Source of the DNA: Streptomyces sp. NRRL F-4489
GTDB lineage: Bacteria > Actinomycetota > Actinomycetes > Streptomycetales > Streptomycetaceae
NCBI RefSeq assembly: GCF_001509485.1
Contig: NZ_LLZI01000272.1
Span: 1-30,634 of the forward strand
Direction of reading: 5' to 3'
Length of the DNA: 30,634 nucleotides
Within the stretch, counting starts at the first letter, position 1. Each line of letters starts with the position of its first letter. The notes below the pieces were generated by a model that ran no database searches, was not told the origin of the DNA, and saw only the letters and a list, made by a program, of their open reading frames with translations. Made by a program: the position numbers and the translations under genes. Shown piece after piece: positions 7,467 to 14,907 of the stretch.

Positions 7467-7577
7467 TCCGTTACGGTGGCCGGGCGCGCTGCGCTCTCCG
7501 GCCACTCCGCTCCCGCGGTGCCGTTCCCGCCGCACCGCACACCGTTTCCGCCGTCTTTTTCTCAGTTTGGGCCGATC

Positions 7578-9197
7578 ATGGGGCATGTAGAAGCCGCGCA
7601 CGTGGAGTATTACCTGCCGGACGGGCGGGTGCTCCTCGATGACGCCTCCTTCCGGGTGGGCGAGGGGGCCGTCGCCGCGCTCGTCGGGGCGAACGGCGCC
7701 GGGAAGACCACGCTGCTGCGGCTGATCTCCGGCGAGCTGGCGCCGCACGGCGGGTCGGTGACGGTCAGCGGCGGGCTGGGGGTGATGCCGCAGTTCGTCG
7801 GGTCGGTGCGCGACGAGCGGACGGTGCGCGATCTTCTGGTCTCGGTCGCGCCGGAGCGCATCCGGCAGGCCGCGCACGCCGTCGACGCGGCCGAGCTCGC
7901 CGTCATGGAGCGGGACGACGAGGCGGCTCAGATGCAGTACGCGCAGGCGCTGAGCGACTGGGCGGAGGCGCGCGGCTACGAGGCCGAGACGGTGTGGGAC
8001 ATGTGCACGATGTCCGCGCTCGGCGTCCCGTACGAGAAGGCGCAGTGGCGGGCGGTGCGGACGCTGTCCGGCGGTGAGCAGAAGCGGCTGGTGCTGGAGG
8101 CGCTGCTGCGCGGCCCGGACGGGGTGCTGCTGCTGGACGAGCCGGACAACTACCTCGACGTGCCCGGCAAGCAGTGGCTGGAGGAGCAGCTGCGCCAGAC
8201 CCGCAAGACGGTGCTGTTCGTCTCGCACGACCGGGAGCTGCTGGCGCGCGCGGCGGAGCGGATCGTGAGCGTGGAGCCGGGTCCGGCGGGCAGCGCGGTG
8301 TGGGTGCACGGCGGCGGGTTCGGGACGTACCACGCGGCGCGCGCCGAGCGGTTCGAGCGGTTCGAGGAGCTGCGGCGGCGCTGGGACGAGAAGCACGCGC
8401 AGCTCAAGCGGCTGGTGCTGGACATGCGGCAGTACGCCTCGCGCAGCGACGAGATGGCGTCCCGTTACCACGCGGCGCAGACCAGGCTGCGGAAGTTCGA
8501 GGAGATCGGGCCGCCGCCCGAGCCGCCGCGCCCGCAGAAGATCACCATGCGGCTGACCGGCGGCCGGACCGGCGTCCGCGCCGTGACCTGCCAGCAGCTG
8601 GAACTCACCGGTCTGATGAAACCGTTCGACCTGGAGGTCTTCTACGGCGAGCGGGTCGCGGTCCTGGGCTCCAACGGGTCGGGGAAGTCGCACTTCCTGC
8701 GGCTGCTGGCGGGCGACGACGTCGCCCACACCGGGCAGTGGAAGCTGGGCGCCCGGGTGGTGCCGGGGCATTTCGCGCAGACCCACGCCCGGCCGGAGCT
8801 GATGGGCCGCACCCTGGTCGACATCCTGTGGACCGAGCACGCGAAGAGCCGGGGCCCGGCGATGAACGCGCTGCGCCGGTACGAGCTGGACGGGCACGGG
8901 GACCAGCCGTTCGAGAAGCTGTCCGGCGGGCAGCAGGCGCGCTTCCAGATCCTGCTGCTGGAGATCGGCGGGGCGACCGCGCTGCTGCTGGACGAGCCGA
9001 CCGACAACCTCGACCTGGAGTCGGCCGAGGCGCTCCAGAAGGGGCTGGCGGCGTACGAGGGGACGGCGCTGGTGGTCACGCACGACCGCTGGTTCGCCAA
9101 GTCCTTCGACCGGTTCCTGGTGTTCGGGGCGGACGGCCGGGTGCGGGAGACGCCGGAGCCGGTGTGGGACGAGCGGCGGGTGGCGCGCAGCCGGTAG
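7578..9197 (+). CDS. ABC-F type ATPase (two nucleotide-binding domains)
   Basis: 539 residues with two ABC domains and no membrane segments. Domain 1 has Walker A GANGAGKT (37-44), signature LSGGEQKR and Walker B LLLDEPDNYLD. Domain 2 has GSNGSGKS, LSGGQQAR and LLLDEPTDNLD. A charged helical linker between them (FERFEELRRRWDEKHAQLKRLVL) matches the ABC-F linker that reaches into the ribosome. ABC-F proteins act in translation or protect ribosomes from antibiotics. This form, with its variable insertion near residue 110, is widespread in Streptomyces and is more likely housekeeping than a dedicated resistance gene. The ATG at 7578 is the best start; its SD is weak. It lies 111 bases after the methyltransferase. 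Confidence 0.95.
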   Translation: MGHVEAAHVEYYLPDGRVLLDDASFRVGEGAVAALVGANGAGKTTLLRLISGELAPHGGSVTVSGGLGVMPQFVGSVRDERTVRDLLVSVAPERIRQAAHAVDAAELAVMERDDEAAQMQYAQALSDWAEARGYEAETVWDMCTMSALGVPYEKAQWRAVRTLSGGEQKRLVLEALLRGPDGVLLLDEPDNYLDVPGKQWLEEQLRQTRKTVLFVSHDRELLARAAERIVSVEPGPAGSAVWVHGGGFGTYHAARAERFERFEELRRRWDEKHAQLKRLVLDMRQYASRSDEMASRYHAAQTRLRKFEEIGPPPEPPRPQKITMRLTGGRTGVRAVTCQQLELTGLMKPFDLEVFYGERVAVLGSNGSGKSHFLRLLAGDDVAHTGQWKLGARVVPGHFAQTHARPELMGRTLVDILWTEHAKSRGPAMNALRRYELDGHGDQPFEKLSGGQQARFQILLLEIGGATALLLDEPTDNLDLESAEALQKGLAAYEGTALVVTHDRWFAKSFDRFLVFGADGRVRETPEPVWDERRVARSR

Positions 9198-9541
9198 GGC
9201 GCGAGCCGGTAGGGCGCGGGGCCGCCGGGCGGGTGGCAGGGCGGGCTTCTCGGCCGTGTTCGGACCGGATTCCGTTAGGCCGTTCGGGGGTTTCCGGGGC
9301 TGTCCGGGCGGGCGCGGGGCGGCGCGGTCGCGGGAGGCGCCACGCGGACTGCGCGCCCCAGGGGCCCCAGGGGCGCGCCAGAGGTGCGGGGTCTGGCCCC
9401 GTAGCGCAGCCCCCGCCCCGCCGTCAAGACGGCCAATTCCTCCCCGGGAAAGGGATATTGACCGATGTCCGGGTCCGGCCCACGATCGGGGTCCAGGCCG
9501 TGGGTGCGCTTGGGGACGGGCGTTCAGGACAGGAGCGGGCC
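9198..9541. other. Non-coding interval with strong palindrome
   Basis: About 340 bases without a gene. It begins with a direct repeat of GCGCGAGCCGGTAGGGCGCG-like sequence overlapping the end of the ABC-F gene and includes the palindrome at 9351-9378. No promoter hexamers were certain. Confidence 0.5.
9351..9378. terminator. Large hairpin, possible terminator
   Basis: Nine-base arms GCGCGCCCC and GGGGCGCGC enclose AGGGGCCCCA, which is itself self-complementary. It lies 150 bases after the ABC-F stop. It would fold strongly in RNA but has no T-run, so function as a terminator is plausible, not shown. Confidence 0.5.
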
Positions 9542-10444
9542 ATGAGGATCAGCGTCGTCATCCCCTCCTACCGGGCCCGGGACGCGCTGGAGCTGTGCCT
9601 GCTGTCGCTGGCCCGGCAGTCGCTGGACGCGGACCACACGGCCGAGGTGATCGTGGTGGACGACGGGTCGGCCGACGGCACGGACCGGATGGTCGCCGCC
9701 TTCCCGGCCGGGCTCGATCTGCGGTACGTGCAGGCGCCGCGCTCCCCGATATCCGGCCCGGCGCGGGCCCGCAACCTCGGGCTGGCGCGGGCCACCGGCG
9801 ACCTCGTCGTCCTGCTCGACGCGGACCAGGTGGTGGCGCCGACCTTCCTCGCCGAGCACGCGCGGGCCCATGCCGGGGACGAGGATCTGGTGGTGGTCGG
9901 GCGGACGTTCCAGCTCGGGGACGGGCCGGTGGACCGGGAGCGGCTGCGGTACGAGTTCAGTTTCGAGGCGCTGCCGCCGGTGGTGCGGGGCGATGAACGG
10001 GAGCCGGTGCTGGAGGCGTTCGGCTGCGAACTGGCCGGGCTGGAGACCGCCTGGCACTACGTGTGGGCGTGCAACGCCTCGGTGCGCCGCCGCCATCTGG
10101 TGGCCGCGGGCGGCTTCGACGAGGGATTCACCGGCTGGGGGCTGGAGGACGCCGAGCTGGGCTACCGGCTGCTCCGGCGCGGGCTGCGGGTGCGGTACCA
10201 CACCGAGGCGGCGGTCTACCACGAGCCGCGGGGGCCGGTCAGCGCGGCGATGTACCGCAGCTGGCGCGCCAATCTGGCGCATTTCACGGCGGTCCACGAC
10301 GAGCTGGTGGTGGTGTTGCAGCGGGCGCTGGCGCCGGCGCTCGATCCGGCGGCGCCGGGCCCGGGCCGGTACGCGTGCCGGATCCGGTTCGAGCTGGCCG
10401 CGCGGGCGCTGGCCGGGCGCCACCGGCCCGTCCCGGGCGGCTGA
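9542..10444 (+). CDS. Family 2 glycosyltransferase
   Basis: 300 residues. The GT-A fold motifs are clear: VVIPSYRA (5-12), VVDDGSADGT (38-47), the nucleotide-sugar/metal motif LLDADQ (91-96), ACNASVRRRHLVAAGGFDE (176-194), and GWGLEDAELGYRL (198-210), whose ED pair contains the likely catalytic base. Donor and acceptor sugars are unknown. It has no membrane helices. The ATG at 9542 has AGGAG six bases upstream. It stands alone between the ABC-F and thiI genes. The layout is closest to the GT2 transferases of the chondroitin/galactosyl type that carry the GWGxED motif. Confidence 0.92.
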   Translation: MRISVVIPSYRARDALELCLLSLARQSLDADHTAEVIVVDDGSADGTDRMVAAFPAGLDLRYVQAPRSPISGPARARNLGLARATGDLVVLLDADQVVAPTFLAEHARAHAGDEDLVVVGRTFQLGDGPVDRERLRYEFSFEALPPVVRGDEREPVLEAFGCELAGLETAWHYVWACNASVRRRHLVAAGGFDEGFTGWGLEDAELGYRLLRRGLRVRYHTEAAVYHEPRGPVSAAMYRSWRANLAHFTAVHDELVVVLQRALAPALDPAAPGPGRYACRIRFELAARALAGRHRPVPGG

Positions 10445-10480
10445 GCGCGCGGGGTCCGGGGGCGGGCGCGCCGGCGCGTC

Positions 10481-10486
10481 TACTCT
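10481..10486 (+). promoter_or_regulatory. Possible -10 element of thiI
   Basis: TACTCT in GTCTACTCTGG has the TAnnnT form of a vegetative -10 box, about 99 bases before the thiI start. No good -35 was found at 16-18 bases. Confidence 0.25.
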
Positions 10487-10584
10487 GGAGGTGCGGCGGG
10501 TCCGCCCGTCCGCCGGGCGGGTGCCGGACGCGGCGGCCCGGCGGCCCGCGCCCCGGGCCGCACGACGACGCACGGAGGAGAGCT

Positions 10585-12075
10585 GTGTCCGGCGCACCAC
10601 GTACGACCGCCACCGGGACGCCCGGCCCGGACCGCTCCTGCGTCCTGCTCAAGCACGGGGAGATCTTCCTCAAGGGCCGCAACCGCCCGCTGTTCACCCA
10701 GCGGCTGCACGACAACCTCCGGCTGGCACTGCGCGGCGTCGGCGGCTCGACGTGGATCAAGACCGCGCAGAACGTCACGGTGCTGGGCGGTCAGGTCCCG
10801 CAGGAGGTCCTGGTCGAGCGGGCCCGGCGGGTGATCGGCTTCAACTCCGTCGAGCCGGCGATCCGGGTGCCGAGCACGGTCGAGGCGATCACGGACGCGG
10901 CGGTGCGGGCGCTGTGCGAGGTGGCCGCCGGGCGGCCGGTGGCGAGTTTCGCGGTGCGGGTCAAGCGCCGGGACAAGGCGTTCCCGATGACCTCATCGCA
11001 GCTCGAGGCCCATGTCGGCGCGCGGATCCAGCAGGCGCTGGACGGTCTGCCGGTGGACCTCACCCACCCCGGCGTCCGGCTGGCCGTCGAGGTCGACCAC
11101 AAGGAGACGTATCTGTCGTGGGCCCGCTATCCCGGGCAGGGCGGGCTGCCGGTGGGGGCCAGCGGGCACGCGCTGGTGCTGCTGTCGGGCGGCTACGACT
11201 CCCCGGTGGCCGCGTACCGCGCCATGCGCCGCGGGCTGGCCTGCGACTTCGTGCACTTCACGGGCGCGCCCTACACCAACGCCTCGTCGGTCTACAAGGC
11301 GTACGCGCTGGCCCGGGAGCTGAACGGCTATCAGCCGCCGGGGCGGCTCTACGTCATCGCGCTGGGGCGGGCGCAGCGGCAGCTGGCGGTGGCCGGCGCG
11401 GGCCGCCTCCAGGTCGTCGCCCAGCGGCGGCTGATGGTCCGGACCGCGTCGGCGCTGGCCGCCCGGATCCGGGCGCAGGCACTGGTGACCGGCGACAGCC
11501 TGGGGCAGGTGGCGAGCCAGACACTGGCCAACCTCGCCGCCGTGGACGAGGCCGCCGCACTGCCCGTCGTCCGGCCGCTGGTCGGCTGGGAGAAGCAGGA
11601 GATCATCGACGAGGCGCGCGCCATCGGCACGGCGGAGGTCTCGGTCCTTCCGGACGAGGACTGCTGCCGGCTGCTCGCCCCGCCCCAGGTCTCCACCCGC
11701 GCCGGACTGCCCCATCTGCACGCGGTGGAACGCCGCCTGGACCTGGACGAGCTCGTCGCGGAGCTGCTGGCGGGCGTTCAGGTGATGGTGCCGGGTGGGG
11801 AGGGGGCGGAGGGCGCGCGGGGCGCCGGGGGCGCCGGGGCGGACGGTTCCGGTCCGGCCGGAGGGCGCGGGTCGGGCGCGTACGGACAGCGCGGATCGGG
11901 CGCGTACGGAGAGGGCGGCTCGGGCTGCTGCTCAGTTGGTGAGCCGGCCGCTGGTGACGTGCGCCCCGCTGATGACGCGTACCCCGCCGGGGACATGCGC
12001 CCCGCTGGTGAGGCGTGTCCCGCTGGTGACGCGCGGCGTGACCTCGTCGGTGTGGACGCCGACGGGCAGCCGTAA
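10585..12075 (+). CDS. thiI: tRNA 4-thiouridine synthase ThiI
   Basis: ThiI adenylates U8 of tRNA and transfers sulphur from a persulphide; in some bacteria it also serves thiamine synthesis. The N-terminal ferredoxin-like/THUMP part (KHGEIFLKGRNR...) and the PP-loop ATP motif SGGYDSPVA (about 201-209) are clear, followed by the family block GDSLGQVASQTL. No rhodanese domain is present, as in many Gram-positive ThiI proteins. The recognisable core ends near residue 395. The remaining 100 residues are low-complexity and come from repeats (24-base x2, 18-base x5), and are not part of the family. The GTG at 10585 follows GGAGGAG. The tail may have arisen by loss of the original stop. Confidence 0.93.
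   Translation: MSGAPRTTATGTPGPDRSCVLLKHGEIFLKGRNRPLFTQRLHDNLRLALRGVGGSTWIKTAQNVTVLGGQVPQEVLVERARRVIGFNSVEPAIRVPSTVEAITDAAVRALCEVAAGRPVASFAVRVKRRDKAFPMTSSQLEAHVGARIQQALDGLPVDLTHPGVRLAVEVDHKETYLSWARYPGQGGLPVGASGHALVLLSGGYDSPVAAYRAMRRGLACDFVHFTGAPYTNASSVYKAYALARELNGYQPPGRLYVIALGRAQRQLAVAGAGRLQVVAQRRLMVRTASALAARIRAQALVTGDSLGQVASQTLANLAAVDEAAALPVVRPLVGWEKQEIIDEARAIGTAEVSVLPDEDCCRLLAPPQVSTRAGLPHLHAVERRLDLDELVAELLAGVQVMVPGGEGAEGARGAGGAGADGSGPAGGRGSGAYGQRGSGAYGEGGSGCCSVGEPAAGDVRPADDAYPAGDMRPAGEACPAGDARRDLVGVDADGQP
11865..11912 (+). repeat. Two 24-base direct repeats in the thiI tail
   Basis: Copies at 11865-11888 and 11889-11912 differ at two positions and encode two copies of a Gly-Ser-Gly-Ala-Tyr-Gly type block. 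They are contiguous and in frame. Confidence 0.75.
11946..12035 (+). repeat. Five 18-base tandem repeats in the thiI tail
   Basis: Units begin at 11946, 11964, 11982, 12000 and 12018 and share a C-rich start and a GGTGA-type centre. In the thiI frame they give six-residue units (AGDVRP, ADDAYP, AGDMRP, AGEACP, AGDARR). Read on the minus strand they give VTSGxx-type hexads with an aliphatic residue every six positions. Confidence 0.75.
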
Positions 12076-12104
12076 CCGGCCACCGGCACGCGGCGCGGAA
12101 TACC

Positions 12105-12140
12105 CGCCCCCTGCGGTGCGTTGAGGCCCCGCAGGGGGCG
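12105..12140. terminator. Strong bidirectional hairpin terminator
   Basis: Perfect 12-bp arms CGCCCCCTGCGG and CCGCAGGGGGCG with a 12-base loop. It lies 30 bases past thiI and 69 bases past the convergent small basic gene, so it can serve both. Confidence 0.8.
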
Positions 12141-12208
12141 CTGGTGTCCCCTACGGGATCCGTTCGCACGCCCCCTACGGCACGCGCCCCTCAGCCGAAC
12201 AGCAGCGC

Positions 12209-12391
12209 TCAGCCGAACAAGCTCCGGACCCGGATCGTCCGTACCGGTCGCTTCGGCTTCGGGTCCTGGTGCGGCGGCAGCCGGCCGCCGGGGACGTCGT
12301 CGGCCCTCGGGGGCGGGTCGGCCTGGGTGTGCCGCGTACGGTCCGCGGCGTGCTGCGAGCGGTGCCGGCGCGCCGACGTCTTGCGTCCCAT
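12209..12391 (-). CDS. Small basic protein, 60 residues
   Basis: An open frame MGRKTSARRHRSQHA...VRTIRVRSLFG, very rich in Arg/His and probably disordered. Its ATG lies five bases after the DUF1918 stop with GGGGG a few bases upstream, so the two are probably co-transcribed and translationally coupled. No family is recognised. Composition is consistent with nucleic-acid binding, but this is inference. It could be a false frame, as Arg-rich frames are common in this GC content. Confidence 0.5.
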   Translation of the reverse strand: MGRKTSARRHRSQHAADRTRHTQADPPPRADDVPGGRLPPHQDPKPKRPVRTIRVRSLFG

Positions 12392-12396
12392 CGCCG

Positions 12397-12624
12397 CTAC
12401 CCCCTGGGCCCGGCCGCGTCGGTGCGCGGCGGCCGCTGTCTGGTGGCGCCCTCGGTGACGCAGCCGGGGCCGGGGAAGATCTCCGTCTCGTGGCCGTCCT
12501 CGTAGCGGACCCGGTACGGGGGTTCGCCGTTGGGGCCGAGGACTTCGACCACCGTGGCCCGGTGTTCCGGCCTGCCCACCGCGCGTCCGGTGAAGCGCAG
12601 TACGTCTCCCTTGTGCACCTGCAT
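12397..12624 (-). CDS. DUF1918 domain protein
   Basis: 75 residues. The N-terminal 55 match DUF1918: VHKGDVLRFTGRAVGRPEHRATVVEVLGPNGEPPYRVRYEDGHETEIFPGP, an SH3-like barrel of unknown role that is common in actinomycetes. The last 20 residues are a Pro/Arg tail. The ATG at 12624 is preceded by AAGGGTGAG. It sits 71 bases downstream of hsp20 on the same strand, and genes of this family are often near stress proteins. Function is not known. Confidence 0.88.
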   Translation of the reverse strand: MQVHKGDVLRFTGRAVGRPEHRATVVEVLGPNGEPPYRVRYEDGHETEIFPGPGCVTEGATRQRPPRTDAAGPRG

Positions 12625-12695
12625 CGCCGCTCACCCTTCCCTGCACTGGCCGTGGCGGAACGCTGCCGCGGCTGCCGTGCGGTGCCCGCGCACGG

Positions 12696-13169
12696 TCAGC
12701 CCTGGATCTCGATGTGGCGGGGCTTGGCGGCCCGCGCCTTGGGGATCGTCACCGTGAGGACGCCGTCCGTCAGCGAGGCGGTGACCTCCTCGGACCTCAC
12801 CTCCACCGGCAGCAGCGCCCGGTACTCGAACTTCCCGGTGGGGCGGCCGCGGCGGCGCAGCACGCCCTGTCCTTCGCATTCCCGCAGTTCGCCGGAGATG
12901 CTCACCTCGTGCTCGCCGACCTCGACATCGATGTCCTCGCGTCCGATGCCGGGCAGCTCGCATTCGACGCGGTACGCCTCGTCGGTCTCGTGCAGATCGG
13001 CGGGCGGCGCCCAGGCCGCAGCCTCGCACAGAGACGCGGGGAAGGCGGCCGTCTCCAGGAAGCGGTTCATCCGGTCGAAGAGGTCGCCGAACTCGGCGGC
13101 GATCGGCTCGGACCAGGGGAAACCGCGCTCCCACATGCCTCCGGACCGGTGTCGGGCGGGCAGATTCAT
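12696..13169 (-). CDS. Hsp20 / alpha-crystallin small heat-shock protein
   Basis: 157 residues. The alpha-crystallin domain runs from about 60 to 150 (AYRVECELPGIGREDIDVEVGEHEVSISGEL...LPVEVRSEEVTASLTDGVLTVTIPKA). The C-terminal RHIEIQG contains an IxI-like motif used for oligomer assembly. The N-terminal arm is hydrophobic and variable, as usual. It should act as an ATP-independent holdase. The ATG at 13169 has GGAGGTGA five bases upstream; the in-frame GTG at 13178 overlaps the SD and is rejected. It differs clearly from the Hsp18 gene at 24967, so the window has two small heat-shock genes. A hairpin lies in its leader. Confidence 0.93.
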   Translation of the reverse strand: MNLPARHRSGGMWERGFPWSEPIAAEFGDLFDRMNRFLETAAFPASLCEAAAWAPPADLHETDEAYRVECELPGIGREDIDVEVGEHEVSISGELRECEGQGVLRRRGRPTGKFEYRALLPVEVRSEEVTASLTDGVLTVTIPKARAAKPRHIEIQG

Positions 13170-13187
13170 CAGGGTCACCTCCCGGTG

Positions 13188-13206
13188 CGGCGGCGCGTCG
13201 CCGCCG
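13188..13206 (-). promoter_or_regulatory. Hairpin in the hsp20 leader
   Basis: CGGCGGCG, three bases, CGCCGCCG: an 8-bp stem starting about nine bases upstream of the hsp20 SD. It could be a terminator for the upstream ATPase gene or influence translation. It does not cover the SD itself. Confidence 0.45.
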
Positions 13207-13241
13207 TACCTTCCATGCTGGCCGCCGTCCTCGGGCCCGCG

Positions 13242-14732
13242 CTACTCGCCGTGGTAGAGCCGGTCCGCGCCGATCAGCAGGACCTCGCCCTTGGTCTGTG
13301 CGGCGCGCAGTTCCGGGCCGAAGCCGACGCCGCTGTAGCAGGCGGGAACGGCCTGGGCGGTGTCCTCGCCGGCCGCGGTGAGGAGGCTGAGGATCCGGCG
13401 CAGCAGCTCCAGGTGCGGGCCGTCCATGATCTCGTTCCAGCGGGCCAGTCCGACCGAGAGCAGCACCCCGGGCCGGCCGTCGGCGGTGCCCCGGACCACC
13501 ACCTCGGCGCTGAGCGGGGTGCGCGACTCGGGGTCGGCGACGGTGCCGCGGACGGCCGTACGGGGCTCGCCGCCGAAGGTCTCCCAGGCGGCGTAGGTGG
13601 TGGCCCAGTCCCGGCAGAGCTGGGCGAAGTGCGGGGCGGCGACCTGGGTGTCGAAGGCGGGCCGGACGCGGTGCCAGACGGTGGCGCGGTCCTCCTGCTC
13701 CAGCGCGGCGCGGTGCGGCCAGGCGAGGGCGTGCTCGAAGGCGAGCAGCGGTTCGGCGATGCGGTAGCGGGTCAGCCCCGGGCGGAACGCGTCGGCCTCG
13801 GCCTCCAGCAGTCCGTGGTTGGCCATCGCGGACAGGACGTGCGAGACCTCGGTGAGCGGGGCGCCGATCCGGTCGGCGATCCCGCCGGGGCTGGAGCGGC
13901 CGGCGGCGATGGCGACGAGGACGGAGTGGCACAGGGCGCGGTCGGCGCAGTCGCCCTCCTGCTCCAGCAGGTGCCGGGCCTCCCAGAAGAGCGGTACGCG
14001 GGGGTTGAGGACGGTCCGGCACACCCAGTCGTCGAAGTCGTCGGGGCCGGCGGGGGCGTCGTCGCAGACCAGGTCGGTGCGGTAGGCGGGGGTGCCGCCG
14101 ACGACGGCGTGCACCTGCACCGCGAGGCCGGGCGCCCGGATGCCCCAGAAGCGGGCCGCCTTGCGGAAGGTGAAGGGCCGCACCGCCACCTCGGTGGAGG
14201 CCAGGCCGTGCAGGGCGGAGGCGCCGGAGAAGAGCCGGCGGACGACGGCGGGGCGGGCGCCGCTGAGGATCAGCCGGGCGCGGTTGGCGGGGCGTTCGCG
14301 GCGTACGCGGAGCAGGGCGCCGTGCAGGACGGAGGGGAGGGCGGGGCTGTGTCCGACGAGTTCGGGGAAGTCGTCGAGGATCACCGGGGCGGGGCGGTCG
14401 TCGCCCAGGGCCAGCAGGGCGTCGAGGGCCTCGTCCCAGTGGTGCCAGTGCGGTGGTTTCGCGGCGCCGGTGTGCTCGGCGAGCCGTTCGGCCAGCCGGC
14501 GCAGGGATTCCGCCTCGGCGGCGGCCTGGCCGTCGAAGTAGAAGCCGCCGGTGGCCTGGGCGACCGCCTCCAGCAGGAAGGTCTTGCCCTGCCTGCGCTG
14601 CCCCGAGACCAGTGCGAGGGCGGGCCCGGGGCGGGGGTCGCGGGCGAATCCGGCCAGCTCCGCCCATTCGTCGGCGCGGTCGAACATCCGGTCGGGGCGG
14701 GCCGGCAGGGCGGTGGCGTCCGGTGACGTCAC
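13242..14732 (-). CDS. ATPase of the archaeal-type/DUF234 STAND group
   Basis: 496 residues. Walker A is GQRRQGKT (44-51) and Walker B VILDD (117-121). A conserved LILSGARPAVVRRL sensor-like block follows, then FRKAARFWGI. The C-terminal half has a winged-helix-like block (GGIADRIGAPLTEVSHVLSAMANHGLLEAEADAFRPGLTRYRI) and a domain resembling the DUF234 nuclease-like fold. The layout fits AAA ATPases of the archaeal-ATPase family with an attached C-terminal module; their biological role is poorly known. The GTG at 14732 follows GAGGGGAG. The same-strand CBS-BON gene ends 176 bases upstream, and hsp20 starts 73 bases downstream. Confidence 0.82.
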   Translation of the reverse strand: MTSPDATALPARPDRMFDRADEWAELAGFARDPRPGPALALVSGQRRQGKTFLLEAVAQATGGFYFDGQAAAEAESLRRLAERLAEHTGAAKPPHWHHWDEALDALLALGDDRPAPVILDDFPELVGHSPALPSVLHGALLRVRRERPANRARLILSGARPAVVRRLFSGASALHGLASTEVAVRPFTFRKAARFWGIRAPGLAVQVHAVVGGTPAYRTDLVCDDAPAGPDDFDDWVCRTVLNPRVPLFWEARHLLEQEGDCADRALCHSVLVAIAAGRSSPGGIADRIGAPLTEVSHVLSAMANHGLLEAEADAFRPGLTRYRIAEPLLAFEHALAWPHRAALEQEDRATVWHRVRPAFDTQVAAPHFAQLCRDWATTYAAWETFGGEPRTAVRGTVADPESRTPLSAEVVVRGTADGRPGVLLSVGLARWNEIMDGPHLELLRRILSLLTAAGEDTAQAVPACYSGVGFGPELRAAQTKGEVLLIGADRLYHGE

Positions 14733-14907
14733 GGGCCGCTCCCCTCGTTCACCGGCTGCCGGCGGGGGCCGGCGGCCGGCCTCGGTGTCCGTACGGCGGG
14801 CTGTGGTGCTGGCTGTGGGTCCAGTACACCTCCGGCGTCCGGCGGGCGCCCGGTCCGGTGGGCCGTCCGGGGCACCGGGGCGGGGCGTACACCGGGGCCG
14901 CCGCCGG
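14733..14907. other. Short non-coding gap
   Basis: About 175 bases between two minus-strand genes. It is rich in GCCGGC-type self-complementary stretches (14761-14790), but I found no promoter or gene. Confidence 0.4.

Noticed and set aside
6540..9083. Long minus-strand open frame of 847 codons across the methyltransferase and ABC-F genes
   Set aside because: It is antisense to two clear genes, has Arg/Pro/Gln-rich content with no family motif and no SD. It is a GC-content artefact.
11946..12035. 18-base repeats as a CRISPR array
   Set aside because: Units are contiguous with no unique spacers, and no cas genes are nearby.
11603..12169. Minus-strand Arg/Pro-rich frame over the thiI tail
   Set aside because: No start signal or family; content is that of a shadow frame. 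The separate hexad pattern on another minus frame is kept only as an observation.
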